The notes: generated from the sequence alone by a model not told the origin. Shown: positions 44,406-53,579, numbered from the stretch's first letter. The stretch is DNA of 57,578 nt from Thermodesulfatator sp. (GCA_027064165.1 JAMOQE010000023.1:1-57578), one strand, 5' to 3'. Program-made: numbers and translations.

Positions 44406-45151
44406 AGTTTGCTCTCAACCTCCTTAATTAGCCTTTCAATATCTCCCTCTTCAGCCATACTATAATAGCCTTCCTCTCCAATAATTAAATGATCAAGCAC
44501 CTTAAAACCGAGAAGCTTCCCTGCAAGAATAAGCCTTTTTGTGAGTTTTAAATCTGCAACAGAGGGATTTGGTTTCCCGGAAGGATGATTGTGGGCAAAA
44601 ATCAGTGCATAGGCTTTGTATTTTACAGCCCTTGCAAAGATTTCTCTTGGATAAACTGCACTTTCATTTATTGTCCCTGCAAATAACTCTTCAACTTCTA
44701 TCACCCTATTATGAGTGTCTAAAAAGATAACCACAAACACTTCTCTTGCACTATTTTTAAAACGATAAAGAAGATAGTTATAAACTTCTTCAGGAGACCT
44801 GAGAATGTCTTTTTCTTTAACACGGGTTCTAAGATATCTACGAGCTACCTCCTGAACCACTTTTAGTGGCAAAATACCTGCTTCTCCCAGTCCTTTAACC
44901 TTAAGCAGCTCCTCCACCGGGGCATCAATCACGAAATCTATTCTACCTCCAAAGGTCTTAAGTAGCTCTCTGGCAATGCCCCTTGTGTCTCTTCTGGGGA
45001 TGCCAAAAAATAAAAGAAGCTCCAGCAGATCCTCTTCTGAGAAACTCTGAGGGCCTTCTTTCCAGAATCTTTCTCTTACCCTTGCCCTGTGCCCTTTGGC
45101 CTTGTTTTCAAATTTTTGGAGTCTTTTTAAAGCCTTCTCAAAGGAGGACAT
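44402..45151 (-). CDS. radC: RadC-family JAB/MPN domain protein
   Basis: The N-terminal helix-hairpin-helix region (FFGIPRRDTRGIA, EELLKVKGLGEA) is followed by a C-terminal JAB1/MPN-like metalloprotein domain. Metal residues are in AHNHPSGKPNPSVADL and the upstream catalytic glutamate is in TINESAVYPRE. It is 249 aa. The family is named for DNA repair, but its biochemical role is unresolved. It lies three bases after lptC and overlaps ispH by four bases in one - strand operon. Confidence 0.93.
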   Translation of the reverse strand: MSSFEKALKRLQKFENKAKGHRARVRERFWKEGPQSFSEEDLLELLLFFGIPRRDTRGIARELLKTFGGRIDFVIDAPVEELLKVKGLGEAGILPLKVVQEVARRYLRTRVKEKDILRSPEEVYNYLLYRFKNSAREVFVVIFLDTHNRVIEVEELFAGTINESAVYPREIFARAVKYKAYALIFAHNHPSGKPNPSVADLKLTKRLILAGKLLGFKVLDHLIIGEEGYYSMAEEGDIERLIKEVESKL

Positions 45152-45154
45152 AAA

Positions 45155-45628
45155 TTACATACTAAAAATGGCTTTCGTTCTACTTTTAAGCTTAAGTTCA
45201 TGTCTGTCAAGACGATACACAAACCCTCTTCCCTTCAGAATAGCCCCTTTCTGTTTCAAAATCACTTTTCTGTATCCTATTACCAGGTTCTTTTTCGGAA
45301 AAAAAATAAGTTCTGAGGTAAAAAGCTCTCCTTTTTTCCTGGTAAAAAGTTTAACTCTACCTTTTATTACAAACTTATCTTCCTTTTTATAATAAAATGC
45401 CCTATCCCCTTTTATCTTTAAGCCTTTATAAGGATTGGTAATTAAAACGCTTTCTCCATAGAAAAACTCTGGATTTTCCTGAGAAAAATACTTAGCTCTA
45501 AAAGTCCATTCAAGCCTTTCTTTTTTATAAAGTGAATATTCTATATTCGTGGCTTCTATCTGAGCTGCAAAAAGAAAAGCTGGCAAAAAAAAGGCAACTA
45601 ACAATAAAAAGAAAACATTTTTCTCCAT
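45155..45628 (-). CDS. lptC: LptC-like LPS export periplasmic protein
   Basis: A 157-residue protein with one N-terminal membrane anchor (FFLLLVAFFLPAFLFA) and a beta-rich periplasmic domain (FYGESVLITNPYKGLKIKGDR, IKGRVKLFTRKKGEL). This is the LptC pattern: it bridges the LptBFG extractor and LptA. The start is the ATG at 45628, inside the end of kdsC (overlap 31 bases); a longer frame with a cysteine-rich beginning is just kdsC read in another frame. Neighbouring kdsC-kdsA is the usual lptC context. Homology is weak, so the name rests partly on position. Confidence 0.75.
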   Translation of the reverse strand: MEKNVFFLLLVAFFLPAFLFAAQIEATNIEYSLYKKERLEWTFRAKYFSQENPEFFYGESVLITNPYKGLKIKGDRAFYYKKEDKFVIKGRVKLFTRKKGELFTSELIFFPKKNLVIGYRKVILKQKGAILKGRGFVYRLDRHELKLKSRTKAIFSM

Positions 45629-46131
45629 AATCCTTTTGCCTTGAGAATATGTTCGGCAACTTCCCTTACTGCTCCTTTCCCCCCAGGAGTTCTGGTTATG
45701 TAATGGGCATACTCCTTTACTGGAGGCCAGGCATTGGCGACAGCAACAGCCAAACCCACTCTTTTTAACACAGGAATATCCACCCAATCATCTCCTATAT
45801 AAGCCACTTCTTCTGGGCTGAGCCTTGTTTCTTCAAGCAATTTTTCAAATGCCTTAAGTTTTTCAAGCTCTCCCTGGATTACTCTTTTTATACCAAGCTC
45901 CTTTGCCCTTAGCTCTACAGGTTTGCTCTTTCTGCTTGAAAGAATAGCAACCTCCACTCCTGCTTTTTGAAGAAGCTTTATTCCCATACCATCAAGCACA
46001 GAAAAAATCTTAAGCTCATCCCCGGTTGAAGTAATGATAATCTCCCCACCTGTTAACACTCCATCTACATCAAGAAGTAAAAGTTTAACTTTTTTTGCCC
46101 TTTCAATAATAGATTCAGGCAGGTTTTCCAT
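45598..46131 (-). CDS. kdsC: 3-deoxy-D-manno-octulosonate 8-phosphate phosphatase
   Basis: A HAD-superfamily phosphatase releasing Kdo from Kdo-8-P. The catalytic motif I is LLLDVDGVLTGG; motif II is ILSSRKSKP; motif III/IV is YIGDDWVDIPVLKRVG. It lacks a cap domain and is 177 aa, as expected for tetrameric KdsC. The start overlaps the kdsA end by 17 bases. Together with kdsA it makes the inner-core LPS sugar Kdo. Confidence 0.94.
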   Translation of the reverse strand: MENLPESIIERAKKVKLLLLDVDGVLTGGEIIITSTGDELKIFSVLDGMGIKLLQKAGVEVAILSSRKSKPVELRAKELGIKRVIQGELEKLKAFEKLLEETRLSPEEVAYIGDDWVDIPVLKRVGLAVAVANAWPPVKEYAHYITRTPGGKGAVREVAEHILKAKGLWRKMFSFYC

Positions 46132-46906
46132 TAGAAAGAGCCTCTCTAAGTTTTTTGATTTGAGAGAGAAGTGGCTTTACTTCTTTTAAAGGCAGGGAAT
46201 TTGGCCCATCACAGAGCGCCTTTTCAGGTTCTGGATGCACCTCCATAAAAAGCCCGTCAACTCCCACAGCCACAGAAGCCCTTGCCAAATAAGGCACAAA
46301 TTCTCTTTCTCCAGCAGACTTTCCACCACCTCCACCAGGAAGCTGCACACTGTGCGTTGCATCAAAAATTACTCTATCTGCAAAGGCCTTCATAATAGGA
46401 ATGGATCTAAAATCCACCACCAGATTTCTATATCCGAAAGTAGTGCCCCTTTCTGTGAGCCATACTTCTGCCTCCCCATCTGCCTTAACCTTTTCCACGG
46501 CATACTTCATATCCCAGGGAGCCATAAACTGGCCTTTTTTTATATTAACCACTTTCGCAAAACGCCCTGCAGCTACCAGCAAATCTGTTTGCCTGCAAAG
46601 AAAGGCAGGGATCTGCACCACATCCACCACTTCAGAAACTGGCTTTACCTGCCAGGTCTCATGCACATCAGTAATCACTTTCACCCCTGCTTTATTTTTG
46701 ACTTCTTGCAGCATGGAAAGACCCTTTTCCAGGCCCGGGCCCCTATAAGAAGAAATAGATGTACGATTTGCCTTGTCAAAAGAAGCCTTAAAAATGTAAG
46801 AAAAACCCAGCTCTGCTGTGATTTTTTTTAGTTCCTCTGCAATAAAAAGGGCTGTTTCCAGATCCTCAAGCACACAGGGACCTGAAATTATCAAAAATTC
46901 TCTCAC
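46115..46906 (-). CDS. kdsA: Kdo-8-phosphate synthase
   Basis: Condenses phosphoenolpyruvate with arabinose-5-phosphate. Seen: IISGPCVLED, FKASFDKANRTS, SYRGPGLEKGL, TDVHETWQ, QIPAFLCRQTDLL, TERGTTFGYRNLVVDFR, FDATHSVQLPG, and EVHPEPEKALCDGPNSL. Cysteine in SGPC marks the metal-dependent class II enzyme, as in Aquifex, rather than the asparagine-containing E. coli type. The GTG start has AAGGAGC 8 bases upstream. First gene of the kdsA-kdsC-lptC-radC-ispH-tadA run. Confidence 0.95.
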   Translation of the reverse strand: MREFLIISGPCVLEDLETALFIAEELKKITAELGFSYIFKASFDKANRTSISSYRGPGLEKGLSMLQEVKNKAGVKVITDVHETWQVKPVSEVVDVVQIPAFLCRQTDLLVAAGRFAKVVNIKKGQFMAPWDMKYAVEKVKADGEAEVWLTERGTTFGYRNLVVDFRSIPIMKAFADRVIFDATHSVQLPGGGGGKSAGEREFVPYLARASVAVGVDGLFMEVHPEPEKALCDGPNSLPLKEVKPLLSQIKKLREALSNGKPA

Positions 46907-46968
46907 TTTACTTGCTCCTTATTTCTGGTTTAATCTTATTTTAATAAGTAAAAAAAGGTGTTGCAAGG

Positions 46969-48531
46969 GTGCAGCTGGATTATCTTAAATTTGAAAAAGG
47001 ATTTATTAAAAAACGCTGGCAGGATAGGCTAAGTATTGCCCTTGTCTTTCCCAATTCCTATCAGGTGGGAATGGCTAATCTCGGCTTTTTAAGCATCTAT
47101 CAAAGGCTTAATGCCTTTGAAGAAATAGTTTGTGAAAGGGTATTCTTGCCTGAAAAACCTTCTCTTCCAGTCTCCATAGAAAGTAAAAGGCCTCTTAAGG
47201 AGTTTGACATAATTATTTTTTCTATTTCTTTTGAGGTGGATTATCTGAATGTAGTTACTTTGCTTAAATGGTCACAAATACCTCTTTTGCCGGAAGAAAG
47301 AAGAGAATTAGTATTGGCAGGAGGGGTGGCAACCTGGCTAAATCCCTTACCCATTCTGAAATTTTTTGATGGCATCCTGCTGGGAGAATGGGAAGCAATG
47401 GAAGAAGTACTTATTTCTGAATTTTTAAAATTTTCGGAAAAAAAGAATTTATTAAAAGAACTTAAAGAGCAGCCTTTCTTTTTGTGTTCTGAAAAGCGGA
47501 ACACTTCTGTAAAAGTGCTCAAACAAAAAGAGCTCAAAACCCCTGCTTTTTCCAGGGTTATAAGTGAAAAAAGTAGCTTTGTCAATACATACTTAATTGA
47601 GGTTTCAAGGGGGTGCGGAAGAGGGTGTAGATTCTGTGCAGCAGGTTTTGTATATCGTCCTCCAAGAAGTTACTCTTACGAAGCTCTTAAACAGTGTATA
47701 GAGCAAATTCCTCCCTTTGCAAAACTTGGAGTGATAGGCCTTGAATTTATGGAAAAAGAGACAATTTTAAACTTGGGAAAAGAGCTCTTAAAGAAGAAAG
47801 TAACCCTGACCTTCTCTTCTCTCAGGCTTGATGCATTGAGCAGGGAATTTCTTGAGCTTTTTAAAACCACCCGCAGCATTGCCATTGCTCCAGAAACAGG
47901 TTCTCTAAAATTGAAAAAAGTCATAAACAAGTGTCTTACCGAAGAAATGATAATGGAGGCTTTAAAGCTATTTGAAGAAGAAGGGATAAAAAAAGTTAAA
48001 CTTTATTTTATGCTGGGGCTACCTTTTGAAGAAAAGGAAGACATAGAAGAAACTGCAAGGTTTATTCAAAAATTGCAGAACCTGAAACTTAAGTTAAAAC
48101 TGGTTTGCAGTGTATCTTTTTTTTCTCCTAAGCCCCATACCCCTTTCCAATGGATGCCCCTTTATGGCTTAAAAGAACTAAAAAAAAGGGGGCAGTTCCT
48201 TAAAAAACTCCTCAAAAATCCTCCCTGGATTAAAATGGATTCTCCCAGAGAAGCTTATCTTCAGGCTTTACTTGCAAGGTCAACAGAAAATGCTGCAGAT
48301 GTTCTGGCCAGCTATACTTCTGACAAAATGTCTTTAACCAATCTTTTAAAAGATTTAGAAAAAACTTCTATACTGAATCCTGAAGAAAAAGAGGATTTCA
48401 TTTTTCCCTGGGATTTTATAAAAACCGGCGTAAAGAAAACTTATCTTTTTGAGGAGTGGGAAAAGGCAAAGAGCGGCCAGTTAACACCTTTTTGTATTCC
48501 TGGAAAATGCAAAAGATGTGGGGCATGTTGA
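46969..48531 (+). CDS. Radical SAM protein (B12-binding-domain-like N-terminus)
   Basis: 520 aa. The N-terminal third resembles a cobalamin-binding-type Rossmann domain (VFPNSYQVGMANLGFLSIY, LAGGVATWLNPLPIL) but I see no DxHxxG motif. The radical SAM cluster motif CxxxCxxC is in SRGCGRGCRFCAAGF (about residue 215). The region around AIAPETGS and FMLGLPFEE is the typical barrel. The C-terminus ends in GKCKRCGAC, an extra CxxCxxC that may bind a second cluster or zinc. It is related to the TIGR03960-type family of unknown function. The GTG start follows AAAGGTG. It stands alone between divergent and convergent neighbours. Confidence 0.8.
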   Translation: MQLDYLKFEKGFIKKRWQDRLSIALVFPNSYQVGMANLGFLSIYQRLNAFEEIVCERVFLPEKPSLPVSIESKRPLKEFDIIIFSISFEVDYLNVVTLLKWSQIPLLPEERRELVLAGGVATWLNPLPILKFFDGILLGEWEAMEEVLISEFLKFSEKKNLLKELKEQPFFLCSEKRNTSVKVLKQKELKTPAFSRVISEKSSFVNTYLIEVSRGCGRGCRFCAAGFVYRPPRSYSYEALKQCIEQIPPFAKLGVIGLEFMEKETILNLGKELLKKKVTLTFSSLRLDALSREFLELFKTTRSIAIAPETGSLKLKKVINKCLTEEMIMEALKLFEEEGIKKVKLYFMLGLPFEEKEDIEETARFIQKLQNLKLKLKLVCSVSFFSPKPHTPFQWMPLYGLKELKKRGQFLKKLLKNPPWIKMDSPREAYLQALLARSTENAADVLASYTSDKMSLTNLLKDLEKTSILNPEEKEDFIFPWDFIKTGVKKTYLFEEWEKAKSGQLTPFCIPGKCKRCGAC

Positions 48532-48533
48532 GG

Positions 48534-49748
48534 TTATAAAATAGGAGCAGAACTTATAAGCTTGGAAATTAACAGCAAATAATCTCTTAAATGTCTTATA
48601 ATAAGAAATCTGTGTCTTACTCTTTCTATAGCATGATTCCCCATGGACTCTCTAAGTTCTGCATTGGCCAGAAGTTGTCTAATTCTCCAGGCTGCTCCTT
48701 CCACAGTATTTACAAGGTATCCAGTAACCCCATGAACAACCTGTCTTTTTATTCCACCTACATTTGAACCAACAACAGGTTTTCCCTTCCACATAGCCTC
48801 TGAAACAACAAGGCCGAAGCCCTCTCTCAATGACTTCTGTACAACCACAGTAGCAGCCCTTTGAAAGGCATTTACTTCTCTGTGACTGTCAGGAGGAAGA
48901 TTTAAAAGAAATATATCTTTATCTCCCTCTGCCTGTTCTTTAAGCTCCCTAAACACTTCTTCGCCTTCAGGGTCATCAGGGGCAAATCCTCCTAAAAGCA
49001 CAAGCTGAGACGCATATTTCTTTTTTACCATTCTATAAGCCCGCATCACTCCAAAAGGGTCTTTAAGCCTGTCAAATCTTGATACCTGCAAAATAATAGG
49101 CTTTTCTGGATCAACTCCAAAAACACTTACAATTTTTTTTATCTCTTCAGGAGAAAGGTCTACATTTTTGGGATGCAAAGGATCTATAGAAGGCCTGATG
49201 GTAAAAGTCGGAATTTTGATTTTTTCATAAACAAATTCCGGCATATGAAAGATGCAAGCATCGTAAGCATTGATAAATGTTTCTATAAACTTCCAGGCAG
49301 CAGGGTCAGGAGTGGAAGTGTCTACATGACACCTCCAGATCCACTTTTGGCCCTTGACTTTCTTAGCAATAAGCCCCATGGGCTGCGGATCGTGAATAAT
49401 TACCACATCGTAATTTTCTGTATCAATCCGCTCAAAGTTTTCATAAGTAATTTTTAAATAGTAAACCACCTCTTCGCTATCTATTTCAAACCTCCCCGGC
49501 ATGTGAAGAAGATTGTGAAGTTTTTTAGTAAAAGTAAAAAATTTCTTGTCTCCTTTAATTACCTTCCAGTCAGTTTTTACTCCCACTTCATTCATTAACA
49601 ATACCAAACGATGAAGAATTTCTGCAACTCCACCACCTTCTCTGGTAGAGTTTACATGAAGTACCTTTATTCCTTTTAGCCTTTTAGCAAGAATCTCTAT
49701 CTCTCTTATTACTGCTTCTTCTACAAAAGGTTTATAATCTCCTATCAT
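48534..49748 (-). CDS. treT: Trehalose glycosyltransferring synthase TreT (GT4)
   Basis: A GT-B retaining glycosyltransferase that joins nucleotide-glucose and glucose to trehalose, reversibly. Family features are VLHVNSTREGGGVAEIL near the N-terminus, WIWRCHVDTSTPDP, QVSRFDRLKDPFGVM and VVQKSLREGFGLVVSEAMWKGKPVVGS in two parts, with the donor-binding glutamates. It is 404 aa, like the Thermococcus and Thermoproteus enzymes. The start overlaps the DUF5752 gene end by four bases. It is the last gene of a trehalose operon that also encodes the OtsA-OtsB route. Confidence 0.88.
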   Translation of the reverse strand: MIGDYKPFVEEAVIREIEILAKRLKGIKVLHVNSTREGGGVAEILHRLVLLMNEVGVKTDWKVIKGDKKFFTFTKKLHNLLHMPGRFEIDSEEVVYYLKITYENFERIDTENYDVVIIHDPQPMGLIAKKVKGQKWIWRCHVDTSTPDPAAWKFIETFINAYDACIFHMPEFVYEKIKIPTFTIRPSIDPLHPKNVDLSPEEIKKIVSVFGVDPEKPIILQVSRFDRLKDPFGVMRAYRMVKKKYASQLVLLGGFAPDDPEGEEVFRELKEQAEGDKDIFLLNLPPDSHREVNAFQRAATVVVQKSLREGFGLVVSEAMWKGKPVVGSNVGGIKRQVVHGVTGYLVNTVEGAAWRIRQLLANAELRESMGNHAIERVRHRFLIIRHLRDYLLLISKLISSAPIL

Positions 49749-50362
49749 CCTTCCAGGATCCTGATAATCTTATCTTTTATTTCATAAAGGGTGTAATTAT
49801 ATATATCAAGTTGAGAAATAAGATTGGCCTTGGTAGTTTCTCCAATTGAAAGAAGCCAGGCAGAATAGTCATTCACTGGTGCCTTTTTTTGAATTTTAGA
49901 ACTGACAAGATGATAAAACAGAGAATTAATACTACTTTCTTTAATACCTTTTATAAACTCTTCCATATTTCTTGCTACGAAACCACAGTCAATAATTTCT
50001 CTTTCCGCCTTAACAAAGTAAAATGGGATTAACCTCTGTCCTGATTCTCCAGGATAATTTTCTTCCAAAATAAGTACAATTCTTTTCCTAATCTCTTCCA
50101 GATCAGATAGTTCAATAGGATCAATAGAAGATATTTTCTCTGCTAAAATTAAAAAATTATTTTTATACAACCAATAAGAAAAACTATTGGGATAATAAAC
50201 AGGCATATTATGGTAATTAAACATATTTATGCAAACATGATAAAATATTGATTCTATTTCTATAGTTCTCAAAGTTTCAATAAAATCTTTCAAGGTGTGC
50301 ACCTTAATCCCTGTATAAACCGGTATCCAGAGTTCTGTTTTAAATTTAAAAACTTTAGCCAT
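49745..50362 (-). CDS. DUF5752 family protein
   Basis: A 205-residue soluble, helical protein of unknown biochemical function. The repeated pattern LKDFIETLRTIEIESIFYHV and MEEFIKGIKESSINSLFYHLV indicates two similar halves of about 100 residues. DUF5752 proteins are commonly next to trehalose or alpha-glucan glycosyltransferases, and here the gene lies between otsA-otsB (five bases away) and treT (overlap four bases). A structural or regulatory partner of the trehalose enzymes is inferred. Confidence 0.7.
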   Translation of the reverse strand: MAKVFKFKTELWIPVYTGIKVHTLKDFIETLRTIEIESIFYHVCINMFNYHNMPVYYPNSFSYWLYKNNFLILAEKISSIDPIELSDLEEIRKRIVLILEENYPGESGQRLIPFYFVKAEREIIDCGFVARNMEEFIKGIKESSINSLFYHLVSSKIQKKAPVNDYSAWLLSIGETTKANLISQLDIYNYTLYEIKDKIIRILEG

Positions 50363-50366
50363 AATC

Positions 50367-52532
50367 CTAAAAAAAACTCCTTAGTAAGTTTCTTATTTCC
50401 TTATAAGAAGGAGCACTATACTTGGCAAATGACTTCCCTACGCCAACCTTAATGGTATGGGCTGTATCTGGAAGGGCTTTAAAAAGGTCTTCATCTGTTA
50501 CATCATCTCCGGCTCCCAGAATGAATTCAAATTCTTTTTGATGTAAAAAAAGTCTGGCAGTACTTCCTTTATCCACTCCCGCAGGTCTTACCTCCACAAT
50601 TTTATTACCCAGAAGTATATTTGCCTCTACATTTGCTGTAAAAAGCAAAAGCTCGTCTATAAGCTCTGCGACTCTTACACTGGCAAGTTCAGGATCTGCA
50701 TTTCTGTAATGAAAAACCAAGGAAAATTCTTTTTCTTCTATAAAAGACTGAGGAAGTCTATCCACATACATTTCCATAATATTTCTTACGCCCTGTTTTA
50801 TGTCTTCTGGAATAGGAACAGCTGCCTCCCAATCCTGGCCAGGCCTTTTAATTAAGGCACCATGTTCTGCTACCAGAGAAATACCCAAATCTCCAAACCA
50901 TGTATCCAGAAAGTCTTTTCGCCTTCCTGAAATAAGAACTATCTCTGTGTTTCTTAAAGTGGTAAGATGTTTTAACAGTTGTAAAAGCTCCTCATCAGGA
51001 ATTGCCAGAGAAGGTTTAGACGCTATTGGAACAAGGGTGCCATCATAATCAAAAAAGAATATTCTTGTTTTTGCCTTAAAAAAATCCTCTTTAATCCTCT
51101 TAATAAGCCTTGAATTAATAATTTTTGTCTTTAGTTTGTCTTTCTCTTTTTGCAGCTTTTCAAGGGTCGTAAAGAAGTCTTTTCCCCACTTTATAATATC
51201 ATAACGAATAAGTCTTTCCTGCATGGTGACTATTCTTTGGGCTTGTTCTTCTAAAGACATTTTCAAGGCACTTTCCATAGCCTCTCTTAAGTTTTCAATA
51301 GAATTAGGATTTACTATTATAGCCTCGCCCAACTCCTTAGCACTACCGGCAAATTCAGAAAGAATCAAAACTCCTTTTTTATCCCTCCGGCTTGCCACAA
51401 ATTCCTTAGCAATTAAATTCATTCCATCTTTAAGAGGTGTCACAAGAATTACATCACTTGCCACATAATGAGCTACAAGTTCATTAAAATCAAGGGATCT
51501 ATAATAATAATGCACCGGCGTCCAGTTAATAGTAGCAAATTTCCCGTTTATCTCACTTATCTTTTCCTCAAGCTGCTTTTTCATCCGCTGATATTGTTCT
51601 ACCCCTTCTCTTGAAGGCACCACCACCATAATCAAAACAACTTTTTCTCTAAACTCTTCGTTTTTCTTTAACAACTCTTCAAAAGCAAGTAACCTGTTAT
51701 ATATTCCTTTGGTATAATCCAGCCTATCAACGGAAAAAATGACTTTTTTGTCTTTTAACTGTTTTTTTATTTTATTTATCAAAGACTGTATTTTTTTCTG
51801 CTGAGAAGCCTTATAAAAAAGCTCAAAATCTATTCCCATAGGGAAAGTATCTGCTTTAATATACCTATTTTGAAAAAACAGAGTTCCCATTTTGTGCTCA
51901 AGGCCAAAAATTCGTGAAAGACTTCTAAGGAAATTGTTAGTATATTCATAAGCGTGGAATCCTATCAAATCGCAACCCAGAAGACCTTCAAGCAATTCTT
52001 TTCTCCAGGGCAGCTGCATAAAAAGCTCTGGAGGAGGGAAAGGTATGTGGAGAAAAAAACCTATCATAATATCAGGAAATCTTTCCCTTAAAAGGGCAGG
52101 GAGCAACATAAAATGATAGTCATGTACCCAAACAACGCTATCTTCTTTTATAAAACGAACAACTTCTTCGCAAAAAGTCTGGTTTACAGAAACATAAGCA
52201 TTCCAGAAAGTCTTATCATAATGGGCATAGCTTTGAAAGCCATGAAAAAGAGGCCATAAAGTCTTATTACAAAATCCATTATAAAATCTATCCAGTTCCT
52301 TTTTGGGAATAAAGACAGGATATGCCTTATGCCTTTGACACTTAGCCTGAACTTGAGAAAGTTTTCTCTTATCTATATCTTTTCCAGGCCAGCCTATCCA
52401 TTTATATTTTTTTATTTTAGCTTTTTTAAGAAAAGTCAAAAGTCCCGAAACCAGCCCACCCGGGCTTCTCTCAAAAGTCAAGTCTTTCTTTATTACAAAA
52501 GGCAATCTATTTGCTACAATTATGTACTCCAT
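50367..52532 (-). CDS. Bifunctional trehalose-6-phosphate synthase/phosphatase
   Basis: 721 aa. The N-terminal GT20 domain (about 1-460) makes trehalose-6-phosphate from a nucleotide-glucose and glucose-6-phosphate: VANRLPFVI, SPGGLVSGL, WIGWPG, WVHDYHFMLLP, GFFLHIPFPP, SVDRLDYTKGI, PLKDGMNLIAKEFVA. The C-terminal HAD phosphatase (about 490-721), with FFFDYDGTLVP, LISGRR, EHGALIK and GAGDDVTDEDLF, removes the phosphate. The ATG at 52532 matches the conserved start; a longer frame upstream reads through the promoter. A consensus promoter ends 7 bases before the ATG and there is no ribosome site. Confidence 0.94.
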   Translation of the reverse strand: MEYIIVANRLPFVIKKDLTFERSPGGLVSGLLTFLKKAKIKKYKWIGWPGKDIDKRKLSQVQAKCQRHKAYPVFIPKKELDRFYNGFCNKTLWPLFHGFQSYAHYDKTFWNAYVSVNQTFCEEVVRFIKEDSVVWVHDYHFMLLPALLRERFPDIMIGFFLHIPFPPPELFMQLPWRKELLEGLLGCDLIGFHAYEYTNNFLRSLSRIFGLEHKMGTLFFQNRYIKADTFPMGIDFELFYKASQQKKIQSLINKIKKQLKDKKVIFSVDRLDYTKGIYNRLLAFEELLKKNEEFREKVVLIMVVVPSREGVEQYQRMKKQLEEKISEINGKFATINWTPVHYYYRSLDFNELVAHYVASDVILVTPLKDGMNLIAKEFVASRRDKKGVLILSEFAGSAKELGEAIIVNPNSIENLREAMESALKMSLEEQAQRIVTMQERLIRYDIIKWGKDFFTTLEKLQKEKDKLKTKIINSRLIKRIKEDFFKAKTRIFFFDYDGTLVPIASKPSLAIPDEELLQLLKHLTTLRNTEIVLISGRRKDFLDTWFGDLGISLVAEHGALIKRPGQDWEAAVPIPEDIKQGVRNIMEMYVDRLPQSFIEEKEFSLVFHYRNADPELASVRVAELIDELLLFTANVEANILLGNKIVEVRPAGVDKGSTARLFLHQKEFEFILGAGDDVTDEDLFKALPDTAHTIKVGVGKSFAKYSAPSYKEIRNLLRSFF

Positions 52533-52539
52533 TAAAATT

Positions 52540-52568
52540 ATTATACTTATAACTTTAATTTTTGTAAA
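52540..52568 (-). promoter_or_regulatory. Promoter of the trehalose operon, leaderless type
   Basis: On the - strand: TTTACA (52563-52568), 17-base spacer, TATAAT (52540-52545), then 7 bases to the ATG. Transcription should begin on or next to the start codon. Confidence 0.65.
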
Positions 52569-52658
52569 GGCTTCTAAAAATTGAAAAATTTTCAAAAATA
52601 CTGGAAAATCAAAAAAAATGTTTTATAATAATAAAAAAATCTAAAATAAGGAGAAACA

Positions 52659-53252
52659 ATGGAAGGCTTAACAGAATTTCTTATTTTGTTATTAATAGTT
52701 GCAGCCATAGCATTTTTTATCCTTATTTTGAAGTTACACAAACTTATTGACAAAATTGAAACCAATTTAAACCCACTCCCTGAGATTTTAGCAAATTTGA
52801 AAACCACTTCTTCAAAACTTGAGACTACAATAAATGCAGCTGAAGATACACTTAAAAATACAAATGAGTTTGTGAGCAGTTTAAAAATTCTTCCAGAAGT
52901 GGTAGAGGAATTGAAAACATCTATAAAGGACTTTGAGGAATTTCTTAAAAATCAGATAGAAATTCTTTCTGACGAGGCCCAGGGAATTTCTCAAGAAACA
53001 AAGTACACTGTAACCAATTTAAGAGAAACTTCAGAAAAACTCAAAAAAATAGCAGGAAGTGTAGATCCTTTGGTAGAATCTGTGGGTGAATTTTCCAGAA
53101 CTACCAAAGTAATGCTGGACACTCTTAACGACCAGGTTAAAAATCTCTATATAGAGGTTAATGCTATTTTAGCAGGTGCTTTTGAATTTAGCAAAAGGGT
53201 CAAAAAGGCACTTCCTATGTCTTTAATTTTAAAAAATAAAAAGGAGGGATAA
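52659..53252 (+). CDS. DUF948-like membrane-anchored coiled-coil protein
   Basis: 197 aa. One N-terminal membrane helix (ILLLIVAAIAFFILILKL) is followed by a long amphipathic coiled coil (LKTTSSKLETTINAAEDTL, LRETSEKLKKIAG) resembling DUF948 and chemoreceptor stalks without any signalling tip. Role unknown; relatives occur beside YtxH-domain genes as general-stress or envelope proteins. It has TAAGGAG before the ATG and a TATAAT at 52624-52629. The next gene, a YtxH protein, starts two bases after its stop. Confidence 0.72.
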   Translation: MEGLTEFLILLLIVAAIAFFILILKLHKLIDKIETNLNPLPEILANLKTTSSKLETTINAAEDTLKNTNEFVSSLKILPEVVEELKTSIKDFEEFLKNQIEILSDEAQGISQETKYTVTNLRETSEKLKKIAGSVDPLVESVGEFSRTTKVMLDTLNDQVKNLYIEVNAILAGAFEFSKRVKKALPMSLILKNKKEG

Positions 53253-53253
53253 A

Positions 53254-53577
53254 ATGGGAGAAAAAAAAGCAAGTATCTGCATAGCCTTTTTGTCTGGTGT
53301 AATTGTTGGTGGAATAACAGCACTACTTCTTGCTCCTGCAAGTGGAGAAGAGGTAAGACAGAAAATTAAAGACGAGCTGGAGGAGGTAAAGGAAAAAATA
53401 AAAGAAGAAACCCAGGTGCTTAAATCAAAAGCTGAAGAACTCAGTGAAAAGGCTAAAGAAATTGTAGAGGAAAAAAAGAGTGTGCTCCAAGAAGCTGTAG
53501 AGAAAGGAAAAGAGGTTATTAAAGAAAAAAAAGAAGAGCTTTCTTCCAGGTTTCTTAAAAAAGAAGAAGAAATGTAA
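53254..53577 (+). CDS. YtxH-domain protein
   Basis: A 107-residue small membrane protein. The N-terminal glycine-rich helix AFLSGVIVGGITALLLAPASGEEVR is the YtxH signature (seen in two parts), followed by a charged lysine/glutamate coiled coil. Bacillus relatives belong to the general stress regulon; the molecular function is unknown. It has AAGGAGG before the ATG and lies directly after the DUF948-like gene. It ends two bases from the convergent NAD kinase. Confidence 0.82.
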   Translation: MGEKKASICIAFLSGVIVGGITALLLAPASGEEVRQKIKDELEEVKEKIKEETQVLKSKAEELSEKAKEIVEEKKSVLQEAVEKGKEVIKEKKEELSSRFLKKEEEM

Positions 53578-53579
53578 TC

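Noticed and set aside
45629-45787. N-terminal extension of the lptC frame (MGGYSCVKK, cysteine-rich)
   Set aside because: It lies within kdsC in another frame; the internal ATG followed by a membrane anchor is the natural start.
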